Source: CAVQMC01 sp963713505 (GTDB taxonomy: Bacteria > Bacteroidota > Ignavibacteria > Ignavibacteriales > Ignavibacteriaceae). Taken from it: a DNA stretch of 64,000 nucleotides. Position numbers and translations under genes: made by a program. The notes below the pieces were generated by a model. The model was not told the DNA's origin, did not search any database, and saw only the letters and a program-made list of their open reading frames with translations. The stretch lies in contig CAVQMC010000004.1 of the NCBI GenBank assembly GCA_963713505.1, positions 124,001 through 188,000 on the forward strand, given 5' to 3'. Shown piece by piece: positions 39,324 through 49,259 of the stretch (the stretch's first letter is position 1; each line of letters starts with the position of its first letter).

Positions 39324-41024
39324 TTATTTTAAATCTGTCTGAATCTGGTAAATTGGTCTTATATCAACCGGAAGTGAATTTAATTTTGTTCTTAATGTTT
39401 CCATTGAAGGCGAAAGGAAGGAATACTTTGCAATAAATGCTTTAGCTTCATCGTAATTTCCGGTTGCTTGAATCATTAAAACTTTGTTTGCTAATTCTTT
39501 TAATGCCGGATAAATTTTATCGAAATCTACACTAACTTTTTCAGTTTTGTCATTATATTTATAGCCGCCTTTTTCGAGTAAATAATTATAAATGATTGCG
39601 TTGCCGCCGCCGTGTGCTTCTTCAATTCCAAATCTTATTGATCTGAAAATTCCGGCTAAAAATGTTACGTAAGTTTGTCTTTCAAATTCTTTTGGATAAA
39701 CACCTTTGCTTATCATAAAAATATTGTTGTACATTCCCAGAATATCTGCTTTGCATTCTTCCAAAGTCGAATATGTTTCTTTTAGTTCTTTTTGAACAGT
39801 AGTTTTTTTACCGTTAACGGTTATAATTCCAGGACCAATACCATGCGACATTTCATGCATTAATGAGTGACTGAAAAATGCATCAAATGTTAAATATTGA
39901 AGCTGATCCGAAGCTAACACTGTATCGGCAATCGGAGTTAATAATTTTTCGAATTTTGCTTCATGAACATTTTTAAGCATTACTTTTTTTGAACCTTTGG
40001 CTTCTCTGACTTTTTCATCATTTGGTAAATTAAAAGCTAAAGTTTGAACAGCATAATGTGCTTCTCCGCCTGCATATACTTCATTTGCAACAACTATTGG
40101 AGATTCGGAACCTCTTTTAGTATTTTTATATTTATCAGGAAGAGGGAGGTGATTTTCAATATCCTTTAAATATTTACCGAATACAGCAAGTTTAGCACTT
40201 TCTTCAGGATCTTTAATTGTTACAAAACTCTCAAATGCTGCTTTGTAATTAAATAATCTGTCTTCATAAACTTCATAAGGTCCAATAACAACTTCTATTT
40301 TATTATTCTTTAAATCCATCCAGGCCATATCGCTGTCAAAATAATTATTGGTTTCAAAAGCTTTTGCTCTCAATAAAAGATATTTTTTCAAGGAAGGATT
40401 TTCAGCATACTTTGCAGCTTCTCTTAAATAACCTGCTGCTTTACTTAGTTGTCTTTTATAAAATTCACTATAAGGAATTGCAACTAACTTACCATCCTGC
40501 CTTCTTATCATAGTAAAAGTAGAAGTAAAACTTTTTTCATCCTTTGGATGAGCTTTAATCCAGCTGTTAAATTCTTCTTTAGTCATATCCTCGGGATAAT
40601 AATTAGCGCCTTGCGGCATCTGCTTGCTTCCGATGAAAGGTTTATATTTGTCAAGCCTGTCAAAGGGACCGCCCATTATATCAAAATAATCCAGTTTATA
40701 TTTATCAACTTCCGAATCTGAATTTTTTAATTTTTCAGCAATTTCTTCATTCTTTGAATAAAACTGATTTAAGTAAATTGAGTCCATCATTTCGGAAGCC
40801 ATAAATAAATTTTTTACTACGGCTTTTTGTTTATCATCCAGAAGAGAGGAATCATATTTAATTTCTATAGGGGCAAATTGCGCAATTTTTTCTTTAAGCA
40901 TTTTGATTTCCTTATCTTCATTTTGAGAAGGCTTGTTTTGGCTTGAATCCGATTTGCAGCTGCTTAATGTTATAACAAAAACTGGAAGAAGTAAAAATAA
41001 AATTATATTCCTCATGAAGTTCAC
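39324..41024 (-). CDS. Dipeptidyl-peptidase III-like (M49-type) zinc lipoprotein
   Basis: Lipoprotein of about 566 residues; ATG 41015 (third codon M of MNFMRN) may be the real start. The signal peptide ends in a lipobox (VITLSSC). The zinc site is HEMSHG (about 390) with the downstream EECKADILG (about 425), which matches the layout of peptidase M49 except that the usual HExxxH is shortened to HExxH. Prokaryotic relatives are annotated as Zn-dependent hydrolases or DPP III homologues. It probably trims peptides at the cell envelope. No partner genes are nearby; recQ lies upstream on the same strand. Confidence 0.78.
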   Translation of the reverse strand: MNFMRNIILFLLLPVFVITLSSCKSDSSQNKPSQNEDKEIKMLKEKIAQFAPIEIKYDSSLLDDKQKAVVKNLFMASEMMDSIYLNQFYSKNEEIAEKLKNSDSEVDKYKLDYFDIMGGPFDRLDKYKPFIGSKQMPQGANYYPEDMTKEEFNSWIKAHPKDEKSFTSTFTMIRRQDGKLVAIPYSEFYKRQLSKAAGYLREAAKYAENPSLKKYLLLRAKAFETNNYFDSDMAWMDLKNNKIEVVIGPYEVYEDRLFNYKAAFESFVTIKDPEESAKLAVFGKYLKDIENHLPLPDKYKNTKRGSESPIVVANEVYAGGEAHYAVQTLAFNLPNDEKVREAKGSKKVMLKNVHEAKFEKLLTPIADTVLASDQLQYLTFDAFFSHSLMHEMSHGIGPGIITVNGKKTTVQKELKETYSTLEECKADILGMYNNIFMISKGVYPKEFERQTYVTFLAGIFRSIRFGIEEAHGGGNAIIYNYLLEKGGYKYNDKTEKVSVDFDKIYPALKELANKVLMIQATGNYDEAKAFIAKYSFLSPSMETLRTKLNSLPVDIRPIYQIQTDLK

Positions 41025-41124
41025 CTTAAATTGAATTAATGATTTGAAGCTTTACAAAAATAATTAAAAAAATAAATTGAAAATAATTTTAGCTATGATT
41101 TAAAAACATTGCCAGTAAAAGTTT

Positions 41125-42583
41125 TTAATTTTTTAATAAGTCCTTACAATTATCGCAATGACCGCATGGTTTTTGATCGCTGAATCCGAAATAATCCGAA
41201 ATGAAAACTCTTCTGCAGAACAAGACTGCGGAAATATTGAACAACCGAAAGCAACTTTTTATTATCGTTCATCAATTTTTCTTTGAGTCTTTCATCATCC
41301 TGAAGAACTTTAGGAAGTTCATCGATTACTTTTATATTACTTTCTTCTACAGAACCTTCGGTAACTTCATAGCGGTCAAACATATTTAAAGCAGTTTCAA
41401 TTCTAAAATCCCTTTTATCCTTGTAATTCATCTGTTCTCTTAAATATTCTATCCCGGTCGAGTTGATAATATTTACATCTCTAACCAATAAATCGTATAA
41501 AGCGGAGTAATAATCTGCTGCAGGGTTTGACCATTTAATAAATTCCATTTGCGTATAAAGATCTTCCTGGTTATAAAGTAATAGACATCTTGAATTTTCG
41601 CCGTCCCTGCCGGCTCTTCCGATTTCCTGGTAATAAGCTTCTATAGAAGAAGGAACTTCTGCATGAATTACAAATCTTATATCGGGCTTATCGATTCCCA
41701 TACCAAATGCATTCGTTGCTAAAATTAATTTCTGTTTTCCATCGATAAATTCTCTCTGCATTTGCTTGCGGAATTTTGCACTTAATTTTCCGTGATAAAT
41801 TCCATGGTCGTGTCCGGCATCTTTTAACTTTTGAGAAAATCTTTCGAGAGTTTGAATTAATGCAAAGTATATAATTCCTGATCCGGAATATTCATTTAAA
41901 ATCCATTTTATTTCGGAAATTTTTTCTTTATCATCATAAACTTCTTTTGCTTCTAAATATAGATTTGGTCGTTCTATTCCTTCATGAAAAATTTCTATTT
42001 CCGATTCGTTAATATTCAGTTTATTTATAATATCAATTTGAACTTCAGGTGTTGCGGTTGCAGTTAAAGCAATTGTAAGTGGATTATCCAGCAGATTTCT
42101 GAACTCACCTAGTCTTGAATAATCAGGTCTGAAATCATGTCCCCATTCCGAAATACAATGTGCTTCATCTATTGCAAGCAAATCTATTTTTGCTTTTTTA
42201 ATTTCTTCTACAAATTCAGGTTTTCTAAATCTTTCCGGGGTTACATATAAAAGTTTGATATTTCCATTAATAAAATTATTGAGTTTTTTCTCCCTATTCT
42301 GTTTGGAAACTGTGGAATTGATAAAATCGGCAGGAATATTTTTCTTCTTCAAGGCATCAACTTGATCCTGCATTAATGCAATTAATGGACTGATAACAAT
42401 TGTTCCGCCTTCAAAATATAAAGCAGGTATTTGATAACATAAAGACTTTCCGCTTCCGGTAGGCATTAGAACGAGAGAATTTCCTTTTTCTTGTGTAATT
42501 CTGTTAATAATTCGTTCCTGCTGACCTCGAAAAGAATCATAACCGAAATATTTTTTTAATAATTCTTGTGGATTTTTATTCAT
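41125..42583 (-). CDS. recQ: ATP-dependent DNA helicase RecQ, short form (one frameshift)
   Basis: 3'-5' helicase of about 485 residues after correction. Helicase motifs are complete: the motif 0 region FGYDSFRGQQ, Walker A MPTGSGKSLCYQ, DEAH (AIDEAHCISEWGHDFRPDY), TATAT and GMGIDKPDIRFVIH with QEIGRAGRDG. An extra base at about 41222 diverts the end; removing it restores FCRRVFISDYFGFSDQKPCG and the zinc ligands CGHCDNC, then a stop at 41125. It ends after the zinc domain, with no winged-helix or HRDC domain, so it is a minimal RecQ. It opens behind a 238-base intergenic region. Confidence 0.92.
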
Positions 42584-42820
42584 TATCAGTCGTTAAAAAG
42601 AGAAATAAATTTATCCATGAAATGTAAGCAGAGATGCAAAAAATATTGTTGATTGATGTCTCAATAAAAACTTAAAAGTGATAACTGTTCATTTGCAAAT
42701 AAGTAAATATTTATTTTTTATCTTCATGAAAAGCTTGCAAAAATCCATTTACAAACCTTATTTTAAGGTCGATATTTCATCATTCTTTCGCAATAAACCT
42801 AAAAAACTCCGGAGATAAAT

Positions 42821-43369
42821 TTGGAAATAGTAATTATAATTATTGCCGCACTTCTAATAATCTGGTTTATTTTCATTTACAACAAATTCATAAGAGATAA
42901 AAATTTAATAAAAGAAGCCTGGAGCGGAATTGATGTTCAATTAAAAAGAAGATATGATTTGATTCCCAATTTGGTTGAAACAGTTAAAGGTTACAGCAGT
43001 CATGAAAAGAATTTATTCCAGAATATAACCGAAGCAAGAAGCAAAACAATGAATACTGAAATTCTTAAGGAAAAAGCTAAAGGTGAAACGCAGCTTTCAG
43101 GAATGATTAAAAGTCTTTTTGCTGTAGCGGAAGCATATCCTGATCTAAAAGCTAATCAAAACTTTCTCGATTTGCAGAAACAGTTGTCTGAAATTGAAGA
43201 TCAAATACAGTATGCCAGAAGATATTATAACGGCGTTGTTAGAGATTACAATATTAGAGTTAAATCTTTCCCGAGTAATTTAATTGCAGACATTATGAAT
43301 TATAAAGAAGCGGAATTTTTTGAAATATCACTTGCAACCGAAAGAGAAACTCCGGAGGTTAAAATATGA
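42821..43369 (+). CDS. lemA: LemA family protein
   Basis: Protein of 182 residues with an N-terminal membrane helix (IVIIIIAALLIIWFIFIYN) and a four-helix bundle. AWSGIDVQLKRRYDLIPNLVE, EARSKTMN and FLDLQKQLSEIEDQIQYARRYYN are the LemA signature. The start is TTG 42821, supported by CGGAG upstream and by the family's start position. It overlaps the DUF2207 gene by four bases (ATGA), a conserved pairing. The function of LemA/DUF2207 pairs is unknown, with envelope roles suspected. Confidence 0.9.
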   Translation: MEIVIIIIAALLIIWFIFIYNKFIRDKNLIKEAWSGIDVQLKRRYDLIPNLVETVKGYSSHEKNLFQNITEARSKTMNTEILKEKAKGETQLSGMIKSLFAVAEAYPDLKANQNFLDLQKQLSEIEDQIQYARRYYNGVVRDYNIRVKSFPSNLIADIMNYKEAEFFEISLATERETPEVKI

Positions 43370-45456
43370 AATTTAAGAATCTGTTTTTCTTAATAATTAT
43401 TTTTGCTTTTTGTTTGATTATTCCTGTTTTGACCTTTGCTCAGATTGACCGTACCGAAAGAATAATTTCATACAACAGTGATATAAATATTAATCAAGAC
43501 GGTTCCATGCTAGTTACCGAAACTATCACAGTCCACAGCGAAGGAATAAAAATAAAAAGAGGAATTTACAGGGATTTTCCAACCGATTATAAAGATAATT
43601 ATGGAAACAATATTAAAGTAGATTTTAATCTTTTAGAAACTTTAAGAGACGGAAGTAAGGAAGATTATCATACGGAAAATCTTTCAAACGGAATTAGAGT
43701 TTATCTTGGAAATAAAAATGTTTACTTAAGACCCGGAAATTATACTTATAAAATTGTTTATAAAACTAACAGGCAATTAGGTTTTTTCAGGGATCACGAT
43801 GAACTTTATTGGAATGTTACCGGGAACGGCTGGGATTTCCCAATCGAAAAAGCATCGGCAGTTGTAAACTTACCGGAAGGAATTGCATCAAGTCAGATTA
43901 AATGTTATGGATATACAGGCCTTCAAGGCTCACGCGCCAAAAATTTAAAATGTTCTGTAATAGGTCCGGGAAAAGTAAGATATTTTGCAACCGTACCTTT
44001 AAGACCAAGACATGGTTTAACTATTGTAGCAGAGTTTCCCAAAGGTTTTGTAGCTGAGCCGACTAAGACAGAAAAATTAGGATATTTTGTAAAAGATAAC
44101 TCTGGCCTTATAATAGGGCTTGCCGGAGTGATAGCTGTATTTTTATATTACTTTTTAATTTGGTTTAAAGTTGGTAAAGATCCTGAAAAGGGGACGATAA
44201 TTCCTTTGTTTACACCGCCTTCAAAATTTTCTCCTTCTGCAATGAGATATGTTAAAAAAATGGGATTTGATAATAAAAACTTTGCTGCGGCCATAATTAA
44301 TATGGCCGTAAAAGGATATTTAAAGATTGAAGAAATCGACGGTGATTATACTTTGATAAGAAAAAATTCCGACTTAACTAACTTAACTCCCGAAGAGAAA
44401 AAAATTGCATCGAGTTTAACATTCAGCAAAAACGGAAATGCTAATTTTAACGAGCAGCAGGCTGAAGAATTAAAGAAAAAGTTAAATACTTTTGGAAATA
44501 AAAATTTCTTTTTCAAAAAAATAGCCGGAGCAATTAATACATCTATTCAGCAGAAGTTTAAACAAAATAAAAACGATGCTGCAGATAATGGCATATATAA
44601 ACTTGAACTAAAACAGGCTAATCATACAATAATAAAAAGCGGTATTGATGCATTAAAAAAATCATTAAAGAATTCTTATGAAAAAAATTACTTTTTAACG
44701 AACAGAAAGTATTTTGTAATAGGTTTAATAATTTCTTTGGTCTTTCTTGTTGCAAGTACTTTATTAAGTTCTGTGGTTCAAACCGGCATGCTTATATGGG
44801 TTTCTATTTGGTCAATAGGTGTTTTTGCTCTTTTATTTACAGCATTTAAATCGTGGCGGGAAGTTTTTAAAGGCGGCAGAATAAAATTTGCGGGTTTAGG
44901 CGGAGCAATTTTTATTACACTTTTTGCAATTCCTTTTGTATTCGGTGAGTTATTTGGCTTATATATGTTTTCAAAGGGCGGAAACCCTTTTATAGTTGCA
45001 ATATTAATTTCAATTGCAGTGATGAATATTGTTTTCTATCATTTATTAAAAGCGCCTACTCTGCTCGGCAGAAAACTTCTTGATAAAATTGACGGTTTTA
45101 AAATGTACTTATCTGTTGCCGAAAAAGACAGATTAAATGTTCTAAATCCTCCTGATAAAACTCCTGAATTATTTGAAAAATATCTGCCGTATGCTTTTGC
45201 ATTAGACGTCGAACAGGAATGGTCGGAACAATTCGCATCGGTTTTGTCTGCTGCAGGAGAAGCAGGACAAACTTACACACCTTTATGGTACAGCGGAAGT
45301 AATTGGAGTTCATTTAATCCGGGCGGATTTGCTTCATCATTCAGCAGTTCATTCTCAAGTGCCGTTTCATCTTCATCAACAGCACCCGGATCAAGTTCCG
45401 GGAGCGGCGGTTCCTCCGGCGGCGGCGGCGGGGGAGGCGGCGGCGGAGGTTGGTAA
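43366..45456 (+). CDS. DUF2207 membrane protein with Gly-rich tail
   Basis: Protein of 696 residues. After a signal peptide (LFFLIIIFAFCLIIPVLTFAQ), an extracytoplasmic DUF2207 beta domain (about 24-235; SYNSDININQDGSMLVTETI, GIYRDFPTDY) precedes a membrane helix (about 248-268). A cytoplasmic helical region, a cluster of three or four more helices (about 445-560), and a Ser- then Gly-rich tail (GGSSGGGGGGGGGGGW) follow. Such tails occur in many DUF2207 proteins. It is translationally coupled to lemA and ends in a hairpin terminator. Its biochemical activity is unknown. Confidence 0.88.
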   Translation: MKFKNLFFLIIIFAFCLIIPVLTFAQIDRTERIISYNSDININQDGSMLVTETITVHSEGIKIKRGIYRDFPTDYKDNYGNNIKVDFNLLETLRDGSKEDYHTENLSNGIRVYLGNKNVYLRPGNYTYKIVYKTNRQLGFFRDHDELYWNVTGNGWDFPIEKASAVVNLPEGIASSQIKCYGYTGLQGSRAKNLKCSVIGPGKVRYFATVPLRPRHGLTIVAEFPKGFVAEPTKTEKLGYFVKDNSGLIIGLAGVIAVFLYYFLIWFKVGKDPEKGTIIPLFTPPSKFSPSAMRYVKKMGFDNKNFAAAIINMAVKGYLKIEEIDGDYTLIRKNSDLTNLTPEEKKIASSLTFSKNGNANFNEQQAEELKKKLNTFGNKNFFFKKIAGAINTSIQQKFKQNKNDAADNGIYKLELKQANHTIIKSGIDALKKSLKNSYEKNYFLTNRKYFVIGLIISLVFLVASTLLSSVVQTGMLIWVSIWSIGVFALLFTAFKSWREVFKGGRIKFAGLGGAIFITLFAIPFVFGELFGLYMFSKGGNPFIVAILISIAVMNIVFYHLLKAPTLLGRKLLDKIDGFKMYLSVAEKDRLNVLNPPDKTPELFEKYLPYAFALDVEQEWSEQFASVLSAAGEAGQTYTPLWYSGSNWSSFNPGGFASSFSSSFSSAVSSSSTAPGSSSGSGGSSGGGGGGGGGGGW

Positions 45457-45488
45457 AAATATTTACTTAATTTTAAATTACTTAATAG

Positions 45489-45512
45489 AAAGGCAGCTAA
45501 CGAGCTGCCTTT
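45489..45512 (+). terminator. Terminator after DUF2207 gene
   Basis: AAAGGCAGCT, loop AACG, AGCTGCCTTT: a perfect 10-bp stem about 30 bases after the stop, though little T-run follows. Confidence 0.7.
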
Positions 45513-46165
45513 CTTGCTTGGAGAGGTATCCCTGAGGATTTATTAACTGATAATGACATTACTGCTTTCCCTTGAATCTTTCAGAAGAAATTTAGCTTTT
45601 AAAAACTAATCCTTGCTCGTCCAGCGTGATCAAAATATTGACTAATGGTTTCTCTAAAATTGTTCAATGGGAATACAGTATTAAATTCAGATCAATGTAT
45701 ATGCCAATTTAAATCATTTATGGTTTAGCTGTATCTAAATTTGATTTTTATAATTTGTCTTCATTTCGAGTCAAATGAAGTAAATATTTATAAATAAAGT
45801 ATTGTTTGATGAATATTAAAAATTTTGAATTATAATTTTATTTCGTCTGTAAAGTCGAAATCACGACAACAAAGTCGAAAAGATTAAATTTTTTCATTAA
45901 ATAACTTAAAAAAATGTAAAATTAAAATCGGAATAATATTTGAGCGTTAATCTTTTGCGCTTGGAGAAACTCACCAAAACTTTTTATTGTTTCTTTAGGC
46001 ATTGGTATACTAAATAAGATTATACCAATACTTTTATTCAATAAAAAAGGGATGCTATGTTTTCATTCGTACTAGTACCATATCGCCGTAAAAATTTTTA
46101 CTGTTCCGGTTAGTACAAATTTCAGAATAGCCATCCACATTTAATTATAATTAGTGGAGGGGTAT
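45513..46165. other. 650-bp region without a recognised gene
   Basis: AT-rich and free of good coding frames. Three close copies of AAAGTCGAAA or similar occur near 45850-45885. ATTGGTATA (46001-46009) and TATACCAAT (46021-46029) form a perfect nine-base inverted repeat about 137 bases before the next gene, a possible operator. GTACTAGTAC near 46070 is palindromic. Part of the minus strand at 45580-45720 has broken, protein-like sequence that I cannot identify. Confidence 0.5.
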
Positions 46166-47092
46166 ATGAAACAATTACATTTCTTCTTCGCTTTATTTCT
46201 TTCCTTTGTTCTGATTCAATGCTACCAGCCTGTAGATCCAATTGATAAAGATTTGCAGTTAGCTAAAGGACCTCATGGCGGCGGCGGGCATACAGAAACA
46301 CTTACCAATAATCTTTCCTTTCCGGCTTTATTAGCCGACAACTTTACAATAACTCCAATTACCGCGTCTTCATTTACAGTTGAATATATCGGGCCATTTA
46401 CAGGTATTACAACGGACCAGTATGATTTTGTATCGGTAAATGGGCCATGGTATGCTCAGAAAGTTGAGGGTAATATTTGGCAGGCAGATTACAATTCTGT
46501 TACTAATATTGAAGTAAGTTTTGTTGATTGGGGAGATGCTATTGAAGCTGTTGATCCAAAAATCGGCCGGCCTTACAGAGTTGAGTTAGCTCTTTATTCT
46601 GAATTAACCAATCCTATGACTGCATTTAAAATGACCGAATTAGCTTTCCCGAGCAGTCCGCAGGAAACTCAAGGCACCAACAAATTTACTTATGAAAGTT
46701 ATTATGCTTCAATAGCAACTTCCAAAGGAAGTATTGTTATTCAAAGATATGATGAAGGAGCAGTGCTTTCCTGGAACGGAACATCCTGGGACGGTGCTTA
46801 CGATCCTGAAACCGGATTCGGTTTTGCACAAGAACTTAACGTTGGAGGCAAGTATATATTCGGGGCATCTACCGGAGGCTGGAAACCCACGCAGATGGGC
46901 GAATATAGAATAACATTTTATTTTGAAGAAGGAAGCGGAGTAAGTTTAAGTAATGCTCAAATTGGGGATTATGCTTATCCCGATCCGGTCGTTCCCAAAA
47001 CTGCCGAAAACAATCAGCCTTTTGTTGATGCAACTAATAATTTAACTTATGTCGATGTTACGGTAGTTCAGTCCGGCGGCGGCGGTCATTAA
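46166..47092 (+). CDS. Putative lipoprotein with His/Gly-rich ends
   Basis: Protein of 308 residues, unrecognised. ATG 46166, with GGAGGGG upstream, is preferred over an in-frame GTG at 46154. The signal peptide ends in a lipobox-like FVLIQC, so it is probably lipid-anchored. The segment KGPHGGGGHTE right after the lipobox and the C-terminal QSGGGGH are His/Gly-rich and could bind metal. The body is beta-rich with many Trp and Tyr (about 60-300). It converges on the DUF2202 lipoprotein gene; a strong terminator separates the two. Confidence 0.65.
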   Translation: MKQLHFFFALFLSFVLIQCYQPVDPIDKDLQLAKGPHGGGGHTETLTNNLSFPALLADNFTITPITASSFTVEYIGPFTGITTDQYDFVSVNGPWYAQKVEGNIWQADYNSVTNIEVSFVDWGDAIEAVDPKIGRPYRVELALYSELTNPMTAFKMTELAFPSSPQETQGTNKFTYESYYASIATSKGSIVIQRYDEGAVLSWNGTSWDGAYDPETGFGFAQELNVGGKYIFGASTGGWKPTQMGEYRITFYFEEGSGVSLSNAQIGDYAYPDPVVPKTAENNQPFVDATNNLTYVDVTVVQSGGGGH

Positions 47093-47123
47093 TAAAGTGT
47101 TAGAATAATAGGATATTATTTAT

Positions 47124-47156
47124 AAAGGGCTGCAAATCTGCAGCCCCTTTTTATTT
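47124..47156 (+). terminator. Strong intrinsic terminator
   Basis: AAAGGGCTGCA and TGCAGCCCCTTT pair with one bulged C around loop AATC, followed by TTATTTT. It lies between convergent genes and can stop both. Confidence 0.85.
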
Positions 47157-47189
47157 TCAATTGCACCATCAAATAATATTTATTTTGAA

Positions 47190-47778
47190 TTACCGATATG
47201 TTAGAATTGAATGCCCGCTTAAAGAAGTTAAATGTTTTAACGAAGCAGCATTTAAGCTTGTATAAACCTTAATGATGTTTGGCTCATCAACAAATGTAAG
47301 GTAATTTTCTAAAGTAGATATATCATTCTCTTCCATTGTTTGTCCAACCAACATTGCTTCAGGTATTGAAACGATTCCTTGGCTTGTATAATCATTAAAT
47401 AATTGTTGGAAAATGAGCATCATCAAATTCTCCAATTTCTTCCGAAGTTACTGGATCAGGAATTTCAAAGTATGTTAAAAGGTTTTTAATAACATCCATA
47501 TGTTTGTTTTCAGATTGTATTAACTGACTAAATACTTTGAGATTTCCCATGTTTGTGCAAAAACATGAATAAACATCCCGTAAAAGTTTTTCTTCCTGTC
47601 TCATGAAAATTAAACTAGCTTCTTCTTCTTCAGATAATTCACCCGGTGTTAGTGTAAGCGAACTTTTATTTAAAGTTTCATTGTTTAACGGATCGACTAA
47701 GTTTGAGCTTTGATCGCTGCATGAAGTAATCAGAAGTACTATAGCGGATAATAAAGCGAAATAAAGTAATCTAAACAT
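47190..47778 (-). CDS. DUF2202 ferritin-like lipoprotein (one frameshift)
   Basis: Lipoprotein of about 195 residues after correction. Lipobox LLITSC follows a short signal peptide. FMRQEEKLLRDVYSC and SENKHMDVIKNLL, then (in the second frame) QQLFNDYTSQG, SIPEAMLVGQTMEENDISTLENYL and VYTSLNAASLKHL are the DUF2202 pattern, a four-helix bundle with Glu/His ligands that probably binds iron or other metal. An extra T at about 47411 breaks the frame; without it DDAHFQQLFNDY is continuous. It often occurs with metal-stress genes. It converges on the His-rich lipoprotein gene. Confidence 0.82.
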
Positions 47779-48086
47779 TTTTGTGCCTCCTCTTTTAGAA
47801 TATTATTAATTTGTACCCCATTTATATTTATCAAACCTTATGCCTTATTGTAAATGATCTTTTTACAAATAAAAGAAGAGTTTTTAATTGGAATAAATTG
47901 ATATTCGACGAGAAGAAATAGAATTGCGACTAAAGAGTCGTATAAACAGAATTATTTAAATATGTATTAAATCAGAAATCCAAAATGAAAAGAATAATTT
48001 AAATATTGCAAAACCCTGGGGGACTTCGCGCCTGCGGCGGGACAAGCGAACCGGACAATATCCAAAGTATAAGTTCATTTAAAACT
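47779..48086. other. Intergenic region with GC-rich islet and tRNA-like fragment
   Basis: About 300 bases without a gene. ACCCTGGGGGACT at 48013-48025 repeats the tRNA-Lys acceptor/T-arm sequence at 48131-48143. It continues into a GC-rich stretch (TTCGCGCCTGCGGCGGGACA) unlike the surrounding AT-rich DNA. Confidence 0.6.
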
Positions 48087-48113
48087 AAAAACCCCGGAAA
48101 CAAATCCGGGATT
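48087..48113 (-). terminator. Terminator of tRNA-Lys
   Basis: On the minus strand AATCCCGG pairs with CCGGGGTT, with one mismatch, followed by TTTAGTTTT, downstream of the tRNA. Confidence 0.65.
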
Positions 48114-48127
48114 TATCGTATTTTTAG

Positions 48128-48200
48128 TGCACCCTGGGGGACTCGAACCCCCGACCAATAGATTAAGAGTCTACTGCTCTACCAACTGAGCTAAGGGTGC
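48128..48200 (-). tRNA. tRNA-Lys (anticodon CTT)
   Basis: A 73-nt cloverleaf on the minus strand. Acceptor GCACCCT pairs with AGGGTGC, with discriminator A. The D arm is GCTC...GAGC. The anticodon stem GTAGA/TCTAT holds the loop CTCTTAA, giving anticodon CTT (codon AAG). The T arm is GGGGG-TTCGAGT-CCCCC. CCA is not encoded. All stems pair. Confidence 0.95.
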
Positions 48201-48426
48201 GATGCAAAATTAAAAAAAATCCGAAGGTTTTCAAAGGTGGAAAAAATGAAGAAATTAAAAATTCAAATTCTTATATCAATACTATTGAAAGGATAAACTT
48301 TAAATATTTAAAATTTGTGAATATTCTTCCTTTTTTACAAATATTCTCTCAAAAATATTCTCAGCTTGACATACCTCTTTTCATTCTTATATTATTAATG
48401 ATTTTATAACTTCAACTTGACTAACT

Positions 48427-49245
48427 ATGCATAATGAAAATGAGAATGGATTGGAATTAATTGTTGAAAAACCTAAAGGCTCACCTAATAAAACTCCTTT
48501 GCTTTTTGTACATGGAATATTACATGCTGCATGGAGCTGGCAGGAAAACTTTTTACCTTACTTTGCAGAACATAATTATTTGTCGTATGCATTAAGTCTG
48601 CAGGGGCACGGAAAAAGTAAAAGCTCTAAACCATTTCGTTTAATTTCTATCAATGATTATGTTTCTGATATCGATAAAGCAGTTAAAATAATTGGAGCGC
48701 CGCCTGTAATTGTTGGACATTCATTCGGAGGATTGCCTGTTCAAAAGTATTTGGAAACTCATCATCTTCCTGCCGCTGTTTTATTGGCTTCCGTACCGCC
48801 TAAAGGTACTTTGTCCGCGGCAATGCGTTTTGGAATTAAACATCCTTTGAGATTGATGAAAATAAATTTAACCCTTAGTTTATATCCTATGGTAGAAACG
48901 ACTGAAATTTGTAAGGAATTACTTTTTACTGATAGTATTTCGAATGAAAATTTAGAAAGATATCAATCGTTAATGACCGATGAACCGTTTAAGGCCTTCA
49001 TAGATAGTATGCTTTTCAATTTACCGAATCCTAAAAAAGTAAAAACACCTGTGTATGTTTTCGGTGCGGCGGATGATAAAATCATAACAAACAAAGAAAT
49101 TGAAATGACTGCACACAGTTACAATACTAAAGCAGAAATATTCCCCGGTATGACTCACGATATGATGCTGAATCCGGATTGGAAAAATGCTGCCGAAAGG
49201 ATATTAAGTATAATCCGATCGGAAAGTTATTTATATGAAAATTAA
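48427..49245 (+). CDS. Alpha/beta hydrolase
   Basis: Soluble hydrolase of 272 residues. FVHGILHAAWSW forms the oxyanion loop, and VGHSFGGLPVQKYLE carries the nucleophile Ser (about 100). The acid is probably the Asp in FGAADDKII (about 220), and the catalytic His lies in PGMTHDMML. A helical cap (about 120-195) sits between. The fold and triad are complete, but the family is broad (esterases, lactonases, dehalogenase-like enzymes), so the substrate is unknown. There is no signal peptide. ATG 48427 lacks a strong RBS. Confidence 0.85.
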   Translation: MHNENENGLELIVEKPKGSPNKTPLLFVHGILHAAWSWQENFLPYFAEHNYLSYALSLQGHGKSKSSKPFRLISINDYVSDIDKAVKIIGAPPVIVGHSFGGLPVQKYLETHHLPAAVLLASVPPKGTLSAAMRFGIKHPLRLMKINLTLSLYPMVETTEICKELLFTDSISNENLERYQSLMTDEPFKAFIDSMLFNLPNPKKVKTPVYVFGAADDKIITNKEIEMTAHSYNTKAEIFPGMTHDMMLNPDWKNAAERILSIIRSESYLYEN

Positions 49246-49259
49246 ATTTTATAAATGTC

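Noticed and set aside
45580..45720. Possible gene remnant on the minus strand
   Set aside because: Protein-like fragments are broken by stops in every frame and match nothing I know, so I give it only as a note on the intergenic region.
48197..48409. 70-residue plus-strand frame downstream of tRNA-Lys
   Set aside because: It starts inside or at the tRNA, has no RBS and is Asn/Lys/Ile-rich like random AT-rich sequence.
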